Positions 10,296 through 22,532 of a DNA stretch of 64,000 bases are shown here, in pieces. The first letter of the stretch is position 1; the number at the start of each line of letters is the position of its first letter. Under the pieces are notes generated by a model. That model had not been told where the DNA came from. It saw only the letters and a list, made by a program, of their open reading frames with translations, and made no database searches. Source of the DNA: Cherax quadricarinatus (lineage: Eukaryota > Arthropoda > Malacostraca > Decapoda > Parastacidae); NCBI RefSeq assembly GCF_038502225.1, contig NC_091298.1:34119609-34183608 (forward strand), written 5' to 3'. The translations under genes and the position numbers were made by a program.

Positions 10296-10499
10296 CTATA
10301 AAGCAGGGGTCTCCAAACTGCGGCCCACATGCGACCCGTCACAAAATTTTACCCTCTTCGCACCAACTTAAAATATTTATATACAGTACAGCTAATGAGC
10401 CCTAATTTTCAGTCATTCAGAGTTAAGGATTTTGTTACTTGAAATAATTTATATTTCAAAATATGTTCAAATTTTAGTTCTAGTCTTCTCATTTTTTAA

Positions 10500-12680
10500 T
10501 TAATGAGGGAAAAAGGAAAAGAACAGTGCAGTGTCGCATGTTTAATGAAGAATGGGGCGTAAAGTACTTCTTGGTACAAGTAGGTGATAAAGCCTTGTGT
10601 GTCGTATGCCATGAAATTGTTGCAGTTTTGAAGGAGTACAGTATACATCTGCACTATTAGACAAAACATATACCAAGTTATTCCCAATTCACAGGAATTC
10701 ACCGTTCCGAAAAAAATGAATCAAAACAACGCAGGTTGCTTTCTATTACAACCCAGGAGTCCCAAAGGCCTGTTATCCTGGGTGTAAAGGGAGCAAAATA
10801 AACACAGCAGAAAACTTTTGACTTATATTATCCTTCACAAATTTAGAACAGAAGTATGTACACTATATACACTACGTACAGCAATAGGTATTAGTGCACT
10901 CCACGGTAAGCAAGGCAGATAGAAGCCACTAGAGAGCAGACCGTGCTTCAACCAGCTCTAGAATGGGAATGACAAGGGCAGACAGGCGAGTGGTACCCAC
11001 ATAACCTCTGCGATTGCCAAAACCATCTTCTCATTGGCTGGAACCTGGGTACTAGTTGAACGACGGGGCCCCATCGCCAACCCTTAGTCCCCTGGTTCGC
11101 TGGTTGGGGAAGATAGCCTGTAAATGAGGGTGTGTACATGCGCCGAATAAACGTTACGTAGTCTTTGCACGCCACACTTTCCCAACAAGGCTTTTATCCG
11201 CAGAAGAGAGCTTAAAACGAAGTTTTAACCAGATCCAGTTATAATGTAGCTTATGCGTTAGCTAAAAGAGGAAAGCCATTCACCGATGGAGATTTGATCA
11301 ATGAGTGTATGATGGAAGTAGTGGGAAAGTTATGCCCAGAAAAAAAATCTGTTCAAATACTGTTGCTCGTAGAATTGAGGATATACGAAACAATATATTT
11401 CACCAAATTACTGACAAAGCACGAAATTTTAAATTTTATTCTCTTGCACATGATGAATCGAATGGTGAAAATGACACATCACAACTCCTAGTATTCATCC
11501 GTTGCGTTGAGAAGAATTTAATGTCACACAAGAACTGGCATCAATGCATAGCATGCAGAGCACAGAAACCGGAGAAGACATCTTCATGAATTTCAAAAAA
11601 CTGCATTAGAATATAACTTGAAGTGGAATATACTACAATGCGTGACAGTTGATGGAGGAAAGAACATGTCTGGGATGATGAAAGGTTTGGTTGGAAGCAT
11701 CACAAAAGTTTGTGAGGATGGTAGGTTCTCAAAGCCCATATTTTTGTATTTCGTCATCCATCAGCAAGCATTGTGCGGAAAATATTTGGTTTCAGACCGA
11801 GCCGCGAGGGCGTTGACCCACGAAACCCTCTCCAGGTAAACTCCAAGTAATATCTTGCTTTCTGAAACCTGTTGTTTGAACAGTGAATTTCACTGTATCA
11901 TACGGACTTAAATTATCATCGCCAGTTTCGAGATTTTCTGAAAGAAACTGATTCCGAGTTCGTTGACTTACCTTATTATTCAGCAGTACGATGGCTTAGT
12001 TGTGAAAAGATTCTATCACAGCTCATTCAGCTAATAAAGGAAATTGATTTATTTCTCACATAGAAAAATAGACTCGAACCACGTTTATCATACAATGACT
12101 GACTTCGGAAACTGACATTTTTTGCAGACTTAACAAGTCATATGAATCAAGTGAATCTGAAGTAGCTAGGTGAAACAAATTTAATTAGTAATCTGTTCAC
12201 GCATGTCAAGACATTCAAGGGAAAAACTGATACTATTTGAAGGACAGGTGAAAGTTTCTAACTTGGTTCATTTCCCATGTTGTGGGAAATCATTAATGAC
12301 TTGCTAAAGCAATTTCAGAAGCGATTTCCTAATCTTGATGGAAAAACATATGAAATAAAGCTGTTTCAAATCCTTTTGGATATAATGGTGAAACACTCCC
12401 AAGTCAGTTTCGATTGGAAATGATTGATCTCCAATTAGATGACATGATGAAAAAAAGGTATAAAAGAAATCTGAGACAATTTTTTAAATCTTTACAACCT
12501 TCGCATTTTCCAAATTTGTCGATTCGTATCAGTTTTTGGTACAACATACCTTTGTAAACAAATATTTTAAACACTGAAGTCTGTCAAGTCCAAATATCTC
12601 ACAAATTGATCTGATAAGCATTTGAAGTCCATTCTTATAGTTGGATTCTCAAGCTTGAAACCTCAGTTCAACAATATTTT
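10500..12680 (+). pseudogene. hAT transposase relic (ZBED5/GTF2IRD2-like)
   Basis: Fragments appear in order in different plus frames. A BED-finger-like start reads GDKALCVVCHE, in the frame around 10580. Then, after the insert, come FTDGDLINECMMEVV, SLAHDESN (the first catalytic Asp region), LQCVTVDGGKNMSG (second Asp region), HQQALCGKYL, then YYSAVRWLS, with the RW typical of hAT, followed by AFKGKT-like blocks. Many stops and frameshifts. A roughly 45-bp foreign patch near 11797-11842 interrupts after GKYL. The fragments resemble the ZBED5/FAM200-like subgroup. Confidence 0.75.
10764..11190 (+). mobile_element. LTR-like dispersed repeat inside the hAT element (copy 1 of 3)
   Basis: About 425 bp that interrupts the transposase relic. 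It shares its start (ctgttatcctgggt), a central gtacactatatac-type block and its end (gctggttggg, then a gaataaa signal and gccacac) with repeats at 39920-40320 (minus) and 59205-59690 (plus). The gaataaa near the end could serve as a polyadenylation signal, as in a solo LTR. The flanks share tcccaa. No coding capacity. Solo LTR is the best guess; no internal region is seen. Confidence 0.55.
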
Positions 12681-13048
12681 GAAATTAAAAATCCAATTCC
12701 ATTATTCCCATTAATTTTGTGCAAATTAATCTTGTGTCAGCTTTTCTCATCTGCAGTTCAGTAATTGATTATACTGTCAGAGTATTGGCTTATGTTTGAC
12801 ATTTTTACTCATTTTATGTAATTTCTCATTGTATGCAAGGTATTGCTTTTTCGTAATTGTCAAATTTATCTTTTGTTCTGACTCATATCATGCTGATTAC
12901 AAAATGGATCCAAATAAAATTTATTCATTCATTTAAATTTGATTCATTCATTTATTTTTATTTATAAGACTGATTTTTTTCTTTGGCCTGCGAAAATGTG
13001 TAAAATGTGGCCCTCGTGGTGAAAAGCTTGGAGACTCAAGCTCTAAAG

Positions 13049-15123
13049 TAAGCTTATAAGCTCTTCGTAACCCCTGGAGCTTCGTATGACTAACATCTAA
13101 AATGTCCCACATTGTGCGCTGTACTGAGTGTCTGTATAGATAAGTCCAGATACTGTATGTTCCTTTCTGACAGCTCAGCCCCTCCATTATGCTGACTACT
13201 GACCGAGGGTTTATATCGTGCCTCAGAGGAAGCTCTACAAGACTGAAAACTTCAGTTCATGAAGGTGAGAAAGAACGAGGAAAAAAAATTGTTTTCGATA
13301 TTTTCATGGAATTTTTTTCAAAATTGGAAAGGTCTTCTGCTGCTAACCTGTGTACCTATGTCAAGGTGTTAGCTGTTTTTTTCACAACACTGAATTTTCG
13401 GAGTTATTCTGGACAGTATTGTTTGCTATGAGATGTTGTTTTCATCATGGAAATCATTTTGGAACAGGGATTTCACATGTGCCTCATTAAGTTCCCCTTC
13501 CTTATCCTATAAATTATTTTACTAAATTTTAACATTTAGTTTAGAATGAATTTTAGAATAGGGATTACAAAGCACGACTAACGGATTTTTCCGTGCCCCA
13601 TACCCAACAGAAAATTTGAATGACTTTCAAATGGAGCGATAATTAATTATGGACAACAATTAAGCATTTGAGTTGCAAACTTTGAATTATGTCTTCAATA
13701 AGATATTTGCTATTACTCGTTACATTGTGAGATTATCATGCTTTTAATGTAATACTCATGATAATTGTAACAGACAACTTTTAGGTGTGATAAAACGGCT
13801 GCAGTTGTTGTTCAACGAGAATGTGTACAAAAAAAATCAAATGCAGCTATTTGTATCCAGCTGTTTGAGTCACATGGGATTGATGCTTTCTTAATAAATG
13901 CAGTTTTAATTCGTGGTAAGTGATGGGTAAGGAGCTGTGTAAACGTATTTTACTTCACAGTAATCATTTTGGCTGATGTTTGAGCTTTTAGACAGTAGGC
14001 GCTGCAAAGTGTCACGTTGTATTGCCTTGTGATGGAAATCTGATGATTAAGATTTCTTTATAAGGTGACATCTTGGATAGACGTTTCTCTAACATACTCG
14101 GACTATTTATTATTCATTGAATTTAAATTTACAAAAATGTGCATTTTTATTTCTTAAATTTCCTCAGCAAAGTGGACAAGGTACACATATGCACTTATGC
14201 TTTTACTCTTTCTCGATCTGATTATAAAAAAGATTACATTGTTTAATATTACCTTGCTTAAGCTGAAGATTAAGCCATGTGGTACAAAGAAACCCACATG
14301 GAGAAAATAATATCAGACGAAATTATTTCTTATGTCTGTAGACAGTGAAGTGACTCGCTGCCGACTTTATATGTGCTAATTATTCCTCTGAATAAGATGA
14401 GTGTCACGTAGAACTATTAGATAGCAGTTTCAGTGGCAAACTATCAGAAAATAGCTACTTAGGAATCATAAAATGATTATTTCTTTCCAAAAAAAGCACA
14501 AATTCTATCGCACTTGATCTGTCCAGACGTTAATTTTGCCTTTGTTCTACTAACTCTGATTCCCTACCCATACTCATAAAAAGTAGGTACTAAATCTGCT
14601 GCCTTAACTCACAATCTAGCGAGAAAATAAGCATCTCAGTTTGTCAGTGTTATTACAAACTAGATTATTCTTCTTATAGACCATCAGGCCTTAGAAATCT
14701 GAAATATCTTTAAGCATCTGCCTTGCAGATTTTTTAATATATGAATCTTTATTCTAGGAAGTGAATAAAAAGAATATTTTAAGAGGAATTAGGCTGCTGA
14801 TAAGGGAGCAAAGACTGCATCATCTTTTCATCTGTCACTGTTAGGTCTTCTCTCTCATGAAAACTTTCTGTAATCTAAATTTATGGGAACTGGAAATGTC
14901 GTTGGGACGACTTCATTGGTACCAAAAAATTACGAGAAGACCAGAATGGTGTATGCAACTCATGCACAGCACAGCTTGTGTCTGAGTCAGCCATATATCC
15001 TTCCCATAAGACAAAGAATCTTAGCCTGTTTTTGGGCGAGTCTAGGGCCTCCATTTAGAATCTTATGAAGGCTATGGACATCCCCTCCATCACAAGGAAA
15101 ATTATTATATGGAGGCCCATTCA
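13049..15123. other. No gene seen; AT-rich spacer
   Basis: AT-rich DNA with only short frames lacking recognisable motifs. I see no repeat shared with the rest of the window. Confidence 0.45.
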
Positions 15124-15967
15124 TACACTCAATGGCCGTTTTATCAGGTACATCCGTTAGTCCAAATCTCTAAACAGCTAATCGGTTAAAAACATTCAGT
15201 CGTTGTTCAGGCCGAACATCAGAATAGGGAAGAAATGTGATCTAGGTGAATTTTACCTTGAATTGATTGTTGGCGCCAGACGGGGTTGTCAGAGTATCTC
15301 AAAAACTGCTGATCACGTAAGACTTTCACACACAACATTCTCTGAATTTTACACAGAGTAGTGTGAAAAACAGAAACTATCTAGGGGACGGCAGGTCTGT
15401 GGGCGAGAAGGCTTTAATAATGAGTGAAGTCAGATGAGAATTGCCAGACTGGTTCAAACTTAAAGCAACTTAACCTAAACTCAAATAGAAATGCATCACA
15501 ATAGAGGTATGAAGAGGAGCATCTCTGAGTGTACAACACGTCGAACTTAGAACTGGATGGAATACAGCGGTAAAAGACCACACTGTTTCTCTCCTGTCAG
15601 CTTAGAAGAGTAAACTATAGTTACATTGGGCACAGGCTCACCCAAACTGGACACTCGAAGATTGGAAAAACGTCACTTGATCTGGCGAATCACTATTTCC
15701 GCTGTGACAGGCAGATAGTAGGGTCTGATTTTGGCGTAAACATTTGAGAACTTGTGGAATGGGATATTCGCAACATGAATGTTCAACCGACAAATCTGCA
15801 GCAACTGCGTCATGCTATTACGTCAACATGGAATTGTATTTTTAAATGAGGATTGTTTCCAGCACCGTGTTGAGTCCATGCCACAAGGAATTCATTCTTA
15901 TCTGAGGACGACGGGGGTCCCAACACAGTACTAGAAGTTGTACCATATAAAGTGGCCACTGAGTGTA
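15124..15967 (+). mobile_element. Tc1-like DNA transposon, internally deleted
   Basis: The ends tacactcaatggccgtttta and ataaagtggccactgagtgta are inverted repeats with TA at both borders. Plus-strand frames give GKKCDLGEF, VGARRGCQSISKTAD (helix-turn-helix of a Tc1 transposase), CTTRRT, then SGESLFPL, where the first DDE Asp of the usual WSDES block is Gly. The sequence then jumps near 15745 to the C-terminal part (sirnMNVQ-like region), so the middle of the catalytic domain is missing. Frameshifts occur throughout. The family is one I recognise as widespread across fishes and invertebrates. Confidence 0.85.
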
Positions 15968-16625
15968 TATACAAGAGGCTATTTTAGTGAGTCATTGTTT
16001 ACATTGTTTGAATAAAATAAAAGTCATGATATTAAAGAAAGAAACGCTTTCAAGGCTAATCTGAAAAGCTTCCCTCCAACAACTAATAACCTCAAAGCAA
16101 AACACGCTCATCTTGTATATACTTTCATTAAAAAAATAAAAACGAATTGCATTTAATATCTAAATTAACTTTGCAGAAATTTCTTAACACTTTAGTTGAA
16201 AGATGTCCTCGGATACTCCTCCTCACAGGAATGGCATTGCCATTTGGGGGAATCAATTACTTGACTAGATGCATTTTGGTTGCTATGCATCGTGAGAATA
16301 ATGTTGCAATTTTGCATAATCCCAGTCCCATGTACTTCAATACACGTGACTGGAATAGTACAGAGTGCGTCATAAGCCTGTAATACAGTTGAATAATAAC
16401 ACTGAAAATCTGAAGTGAATCAAAAGAGGAATTCACAAGTCATCATATGAAGACTAATACCACATCTCTACCACACAAGTTTCATTATCAATTATCGATC
16501 AAAAGTTTCATTATCAATTTCATGTATTCTTATTTTTAAGTAACTAAAGAAGTAAGATACTGAATCCAATAAAATTTCACCTACACAGCTAATACCCCAA
16601 AAAACAGGTTATATCCATTTCATTC

Positions 16626-17621
16626 GATGCATCAGCCATTAAAGATTGACGCTGATCGGAACTGTTTATTTTAATCAAAGGCGGAAAGCTCAATAAGTAG
16701 GGAACATATAGCGTCTGTGTATAGCGCAGCACTCTAATTCGATTCAAGGAAAGAGAGGGTGAGTCCAGTTTTTTTTTTAGGTTAAACGTCTCACATCAGC
16801 ATCAAGAAACGTCTTTTCAGGAAGACTTACCTACTTATTCAGCACTGGTCGCCGTTGCCCAGCGGTGAGAGTAGCGACTCTCATTGCTGAGGTCCAGGTA
16901 ACAAACCCTGGACATTAACATAAAAAAAACCTACTTATACAGTATTTTGCAAAAAAAAAAAAAATATTACTAAACCATTTCCAGATTAAGAGATCCAAAA
17001 GTCACTTACACAACCCATAAATAATACCAAACTTTTGCTATATAGGATTCATTAATGTTGAAGTTTTGAAGCCTACTAGACAAGGCTGTATAAAGATATC
17101 TTTTGAAAAACAACTTAGCAGAGGACATCTGCTCTTCTCAGTTGCTCCGAGAACCTTCATCCAGCAATAGTTGACCAGGGTTGAAAATTTAAATCAGAAC
17201 GGTTAAGGCGTTGGTAAAGTTGGAATGAATGACTACACTGTAGGTATCACGCCAACCACTACTGAAAGCTTATCTAAACTCGTGAAATTTAAAAAATAAA
17301 TACAGTTGTATTATATTTAAAATTTTCTGCAATCCTCAAAGAAACAACAGTTGATTTTTTTAAGAAATTTCAATTTGATGAAATCTACAAAACTTAAAAA
17401 TTTGGGAAGTAAAAAGCACTACTTTAATACTAAAAGATTTCGAGTCATGATACAATAATGCAAGTGTTTGAAGCTGATCAGAAGACGCATTATACATATT
17501 ACAAGGAAATTAATTAATTATTTACATACATTGGCCAATTTTAAATCTACGTTGCTCTAAGATAAAGCCAAAGTTTCTTTTCATCTTGTGAAAGACTTCT
17601 GTCTTTAATGGCTGATGCATC
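16626..17621. repeat. 20-bp perfect inverted repeats about 1 kb apart
   Basis: The 20-mer gatgcatcagccattaaaga at 16626-16645 recurs as its exact reverse complement at 17602-17621. The intervening DNA has no recognisable coding content. These could be termini of an unknown element or two independent copies of a repeat; I see no clear target duplication. Confidence 0.4.
16855..16915 (+). repeat. Possible tRNA-derived SINE head
   Basis: gttgcccagcggtgagag resembles a tRNA A box, and about 35 bp later ggtaacaaaccctgg loosely resembles a B box. The match is imperfect and no second copy is seen in the window. Confidence 0.2.
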
Positions 17622-18526
17622 TTACGGGCATGATAGTACCCATTAAGTTTAGTTTGCTTGCAGGCAAATTTGTTGATGTAGTAAAATAGTTATGAATTCT
17701 GTAATAGTTGGAATCCGTACCATAACAGTGGAATGACCCACCAGATCGGCTCCATATTTTCCCCACTTCTAAACTTTCCTGAACACAAAATTCATGTTGT
17801 TATTGTGTGGCAAAAGTCCGAATTTGAACAGTTTATGGCATAAATAATGATTCTCAATTTTCATCAAAAGCTGTGAAAGCCCTTTATCTGATCGGCTTCT
17901 AAATATTATAGAAAATGTATTCTATAAGACGAACGATACCTCATAAATTAAACCTCATTACTTGCAAATTTGAAATTTTACTGCAATTTATAAATAAAAT
18001 AAGATATGGTTAGAATCAGATCATTTACTGATAAAATTTCTTTGCATTTCTTCATAGTTTCACCTATGGCGGAAGTTATTAAAAGAAAACTAGCATTCAT
18101 TTGATCTGTGTAAATTTAAATTTCTCAGTTTTATCAAAAAAATTGCATTCTTATAAATTACTAGAGAACATCTCCTTTGATCGTCTTCACATTTTAAACA
18201 CTAGTGTATTTTAATTGGAGTTATTGGATTGTAACGGTTCAAATTTTACTAAATTTGATTTTCATAAAATAATGAATACCGAATATTATTTAAAAAAAAA
18301 AATCTGTAGAGACACTGAAATTAAAAGAAATGAAAAAAAAAAAAACTTTAAAAAATAAAAATAAAAAAGAGGTTCCTTAGGACTTAAAGTGGACAGACTT
18401 TCTTTTTGTCAGAACAGTTTCCAGAAATATTTTTCTTTTATGACTAGAACGTCTTATTAGACTGACTTCAAATGAAAAATATTATGGTGATACCGACGAG
18501 ATGTGGAAAAAACATTTACTGTTCAG

Positions 18527-18563
18527 GACATTTATTAGAGGAATCGTTTCCTCTAATAAATGA
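18527..18563. repeat. Short hairpin
   Basis: The arms catttattagagga and tcctctaataaatg are perfect complements around a 6-nt loop (atcgtt). A role is not evident. Confidence 0.6.
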
Positions 18564-19439
18564 CCTTAATTGTACATAAGTGTCTTTTCCTGGCTTAATT
18601 TTTTAAACACTGGTGTTCTATTGACAATACTACATAGTAGGCCACGCCTAGATTTTGTTTTTATGTCATTCTGGAGAAAACCTCCTCTGATAGGCTTCAA
18701 AAATTCAACATTGGTAAATCCAACTCAGAAGAAGGTTGATATTATTAACGAAGTTTGTAGACACCATTTGTCACTTTACAAATGAAATTAGTATTATTTT
18801 ATATTATTGCGTTGTTTTTACTTCATGCTAAAGAGGGGTTCTTGATCCAAGGAACTAATACAGCACTTTTTCCTGATTAAAATACAACAAGTGTAAGATA
18901 GCGTCAATCAGTGAGTCGTCCTTTGAAATGGATGAAAGATTTCTTGACTTTTCGCGGTGTAGCTGCATATTTTGTTGTATTCTGTACAATAACAGCTGGA
19001 TACTTCTTCTTGCTGGTATTTAAATTTTAATTTCGATGTGTCTTTTCACAATGGTAAATTTACTTTGATTTCAGGATGTGTAAGCACTAGTGGTACAATT
19101 ACATTAATTTTTTTTTAGTGGAATAAGTCAAGAAAATGTCCTTTGATCAGAAATAAATTAAAGTGTCTGACCTAATGAGTTACATTAGTGTGTATCTACA
19201 TGTTCATTAAATATTGTTTAATTAATAATTAGGTGCATGCTTACCTAAACCTCAGTCACTGATAAATCTAACTTAGAGACAGGTTTCGACTCAGTTTGTA
19301 ATATGATGGTCCCTATTTTTACAAAAGAAAATCGCAAACTTTAATTACTAATTATTATATGATAATTTTTGAGTGCATCAACTAATTGCCTATATCACTG
19401 AACGGTGACTGATTTCAGTTTAAAAGTGCTGGTATATTT

Positions 19440-19556
19440 TACGGTACTGGTCCCTCTGGCGCTGTATAGCCCTTGTGGTTTAGCGCTTCTTTTGATAATA
19501 ATATTAATAACAAAATAATAATAATAACAATAACAATAATAATAATAATGGTTCCT
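19440..19556 (+). repeat. SINE-like repeat 3' end with AAT-rich tail
   Basis: Contains ggcgctgtatagcccttgtg then ggtttagcgcttc, followed by an ATT/AAT/AAC-rich tail. It is the same family as 29645-29832, which has gcgctgtataatcctacgag, accgcttccccc and an (ATA)n tail. A short piece of the family's 5' part (gaggggttcttgatccaagg) may lie at 18832-18851. No coding capacity. Confidence 0.6.
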
Positions 19557-19611
19557 CTGAAATAATAATATCGTAATACTACAACTGCAAATAAATCACA
19601 GAAAGAGTGAG

Positions 19612-19766
19612 GCTCGAGTCCATGGCAAGCGAGTCCATGGCAAGCGAGTCCATGGCAAGCGAGTCCATGGCAAGCGAGTCCATGGCAAGCGAGTCCATGG
19701 CAAGCGAGTCCATGGCAAGCGAGTCCATGGCAAGCGAGTCCATGGCAAGCGAGTCCATGGCAAGAG
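19612..19766. repeat. 15-bp minisatellite, about 10 copies
   Basis: Unit gagtccatggcaagc repeated head to tail almost without change. Each unit carries CCATGG. Because 15 is a multiple of 3, the minus strand has an open Leu-Pro-Trp-Thr-Arg repeat frame, which I regard as a by-product and not a gene. Confidence 0.95.
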
Positions 19767-19924
19767 AGTTCTAAACATCACATGGACCAATGGTTATCAC
19801 TCTGACCTGCAAGTTCCTGACTGTTGAGAAAAGGATTTTGCGATTTAACGAGAATTCAATTTTATTTTGGCCAGAAAGTTGGTGTTTCCTAGTTGAAGGT
19901 ATGAACTAGTTTTGGGATGTGTAT

Positions 19925-20770
19925 GTCACCCACACCTTCAGTTCTCCACCCATTCCTGTACACCCTTAGTTCCCCGCCCACTCCTCCACGCCCTTAGTTC
20001 TCCACCAACTCCTTCACACCTTCAGTTCTCCACCCACTCATCCACGCCTTCAGTTCTCCACCAACTCCTTCACACCTTCAGTTCTCCACCCACTCATCCA
20101 CGCCTTCAGTTCTCCACCCACTCCTTCACACCTTCAGTTCTCCAATCACTCATCCACTCCTTCAGTTCTTCGCCCATTCCTCCCCGCCCTTAGTTCTCCA
20201 CCCACTCCTCGACACCCTCAGTTTTCGACCCACTCCTAAACGCCCTCAGTTCTTCACCCACTCCTCGACACCCTGTTTTCTCCACCCACTCCTCCACAAA
20301 CTCAGTTTTCCACCCACTCCTCCATAAACTCAGTTCTCCAACCACTCCTCCACGCCCTAAGTTCTCCACCCACTCGTCCACAAACTCAGTTCTCCACCCA
20401 CTCCACACACTCAGTTCTCAACCCACTCCACACCCTCAGTCCTCCACCCACTCCTCCAAACTTTCAGTTCTCCACCCACTCCTCCCCAAACACAGTTCTC
20501 CACTCACTCCTCAACACCCTCAGTTCTCCTTCCACTCCTCCACACACTCAGTTCTCTACCCACTCCTCTACACCTTCAGTTCTCCAACCACTCCTCCACT
20601 CCTTCAGTTCTCCACCCACTCCTACAAGCACTCAGTTCTCCGGCCACTCTTTCACTTACTCAGTACTCCACCCACTTCTCATACTCAGTTCTCCAACCAC
20701 TCCTCCACACACTCAGTTCTCTACCAACTTCTCCACACCTTCAGTTCTCCACCTCTCCTCAACCCGTCCA
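19925..20770. repeat. C-rich minisatellite, 24-28 bp units, about 30 copies
   Basis: The unit begins cagttctccacccactcctc with a variable tail. Spacing is 28 bp around 20051-20135 and shorter elsewhere. The plus strand is almost free of G, a marked strand asymmetry. Frames are open on both strands but only because of the repeat. Confidence 0.93.
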
Positions 20771-20944
20771 CCCTCTCTCACACTTACACTCAGTTACCAT
20801 CCCACTTAATGCTCACTTTCGTCTTCATCTTTCGCACGTTATCCCCTTACCTCTCACTGTCTTCTTGGAGGTCGAAGATAATCCTGAATTTATGGATCCT
20901 GTGACAGTTAAAACCCCGCTGAGTAAGGCTTTATCGGCTTTTCA

Positions 20945-21120
20945 TTTTAACTCTTAATGTCAGCAATTATACTCACTGGCCTCCAGCGGTTATACTCACA
21001 ACACTACTTCAGTTATTCTCGCTGGCTTACATCAGTTATACTCACGACCCTAGGTCAATTATACCCCGAATCCTACATCAGTTATACTTACAACCCAACC
21101 TCAATTATACTCACATAGTT
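20945..21120. repeat. Degenerate tandem repeat, about 28-bp units
   Basis: Imperfect copies built on cagttatactcacaaccc are spaced about 25-30 bp apart. It may be a decayed neighbour of the C-rich minisatellite just upstream. Confidence 0.6.
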
Positions 21121-21841
21121 TCAGACAACTTTTACTATATTCCTGGTGAATTTGACGTTAAGAAGCACTGGAGAGGTATTACACATTTTGTCCGAAAAAA
21201 AACTTACAACACAAACTAAAGAGTGAATCTTGGAGATCTGGACAAATCATAAACTCATCCGTAAGTCATTGGACGAAATTTGATGTTCCAATGATCTAGA
21301 GGGAATCAAAACATTTACAGTGATAACTGTTAATTTTGCTCCTGTAATGTACAAGGATGCAATAAAAAAAAGTGGATTTTGTATCTAGATCTTCCATTTG
21401 CCCTACAACATGTTGCTGTGGGACAACAGTTGCCATGAACAAAGTTATCGTTTCTTGTGTGGATGACACAGCACAGTGTCTACACAGATCCAGGAAATAA
21501 TGATCAAAGAGGATTACATTTGCACCAGTGACAATGAATTATTGCGACACCTGAATGGGCCACAATGTATATAATGTATATTACCTGTTCATATAATTTC
21601 ATATTGCTTATATTTGCGATATTAGCTAAATCGTAAATATATTGCTTTATATTATTATTTGACTTAGTTATATTATTAGGTAGGATGTATTATTTATATA
21701 TTATTCACTGCTCATAGTTCGAGAGCATTAAGTAGCAGACAGATTCGTCTCTCGACCTCTAGGGAGAGAGGACGCTACTGGAGCTCTGACTACCTGCCAC
21801 CTGGTGAGCACTTCTGCTCTACAGTTTCAAGATGGCGGATC

Positions 21842-22532
21842 GTGCCGGCAGGCGAGTCAACACTGTTTGCTACTATGAATGTGTTTCTTCCAGCTATTAT
21901 TAGAGACCTCTACGGCATTCCTAATGAGGAACTGTACGGTGTTGCCCTCAATGGTTTGAGGAGAGTCTTCGTGAAGTTCACGAGAGCCAGTTCCTACAGC
22001 AGTATGGTGGTTGAATACCAGGAACGAAGGATATGCCTTGACTCGACGGTGGAGGTGTGTATGCGTGATGTATCTACATACTTCACGTGGGTTAAGGTAC
22101 GAAACGTACCGTTTGAGGCGAAGCAGTTTAGAATTGAGAACGTCTTAAGAAACTACAGTGTTGTTCATAAGGCTAGAGGGAAAGGTGTGGAGGGATGGCC
22201 CATATGTAGGCCTCCCAGAAGGTTCCTACACCCTCAAGATGACGTTGAGGAGGCCTATACCATCATATGTTCTGTTGACGGGATACAGAACTCAAGTCTA
22301 CGTGCATTACGCAGGGCAAAGGAGGACGTGCTGTCTTTGTGACTCGTACGAGCACATGGCGGTGCAATGTGTACGTAGGGCTACCCCAAGTGTACCAACG
22401 CTTTTGGAGGAGGAACGACAGCTGAGTACGGTGGACACGGCGAGGAATGGAATGGATGGACAGAGGAAGGCTCTCTGGAGTGAGGAAGTGGAGAATGAGG
22501 GGGACGTGTGTCACACTCCCAAAGGATGCTAG
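21842..22532 (+). pseudogene. LINE ORF1, nucleic-acid-binding with CCHC knuckle
   Basis: An open frame from about 21842 (an ATG lies at 21875, MNVFLPAIIRD) runs to 22342. A frameshift near 22160-22340 moves coding to another frame ending TPKGC. The second part has CCLCDSYEHMAVQC, a perfect C-x2-C-x4-H-x4-C zinc knuckle. The upstream part contains KVRNVPFEAK, reminiscent of an RNA-binding fold. It likely coated element RNA. A further acidic, Gly-rich frame (22579-23064) follows and may be the ORF1 C-terminus or the linker to ORF2. Confidence 0.65.

Larger units (their letters stand above)
10304..13040 (+). mobile_element. hAT-superfamily DNA transposon, decayed
   Basis: The left end, caggggtctccaaactgc, and the right end (complement of gagactcaag and its neighbours) form imperfect terminal inverted repeats sharing gtctccaa. 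The flanks are ctataaag (10296-10303) and ctctaaag (13041-13048), an 8-bp target duplication with one mismatch, as expected for hAT. The interior encodes a shattered transposase on the plus strand and carries an LTR-like insertion at about 10764-11190. Confidence 0.85.
15968..19439. other. No gene seen; AT-rich spacer with minor repeats
   Basis: Strongly AT-rich DNA with poly-A/T runs. It contains only short frames, a possible tRNA-like patch near 16855, a distant 20-bp inverted repeat pair (16626 and 17602) and a short hairpin near 18529. No coding sequence can be supported. Confidence 0.45.

Noticed and set aside
19596..20408. Repeat proteins (LPWTR repeats and Ser/Pro/His-rich frames)
   Set aside because: Frames are open only because minisatellite unit lengths avoid stops; there are no start context, domains or conservation.
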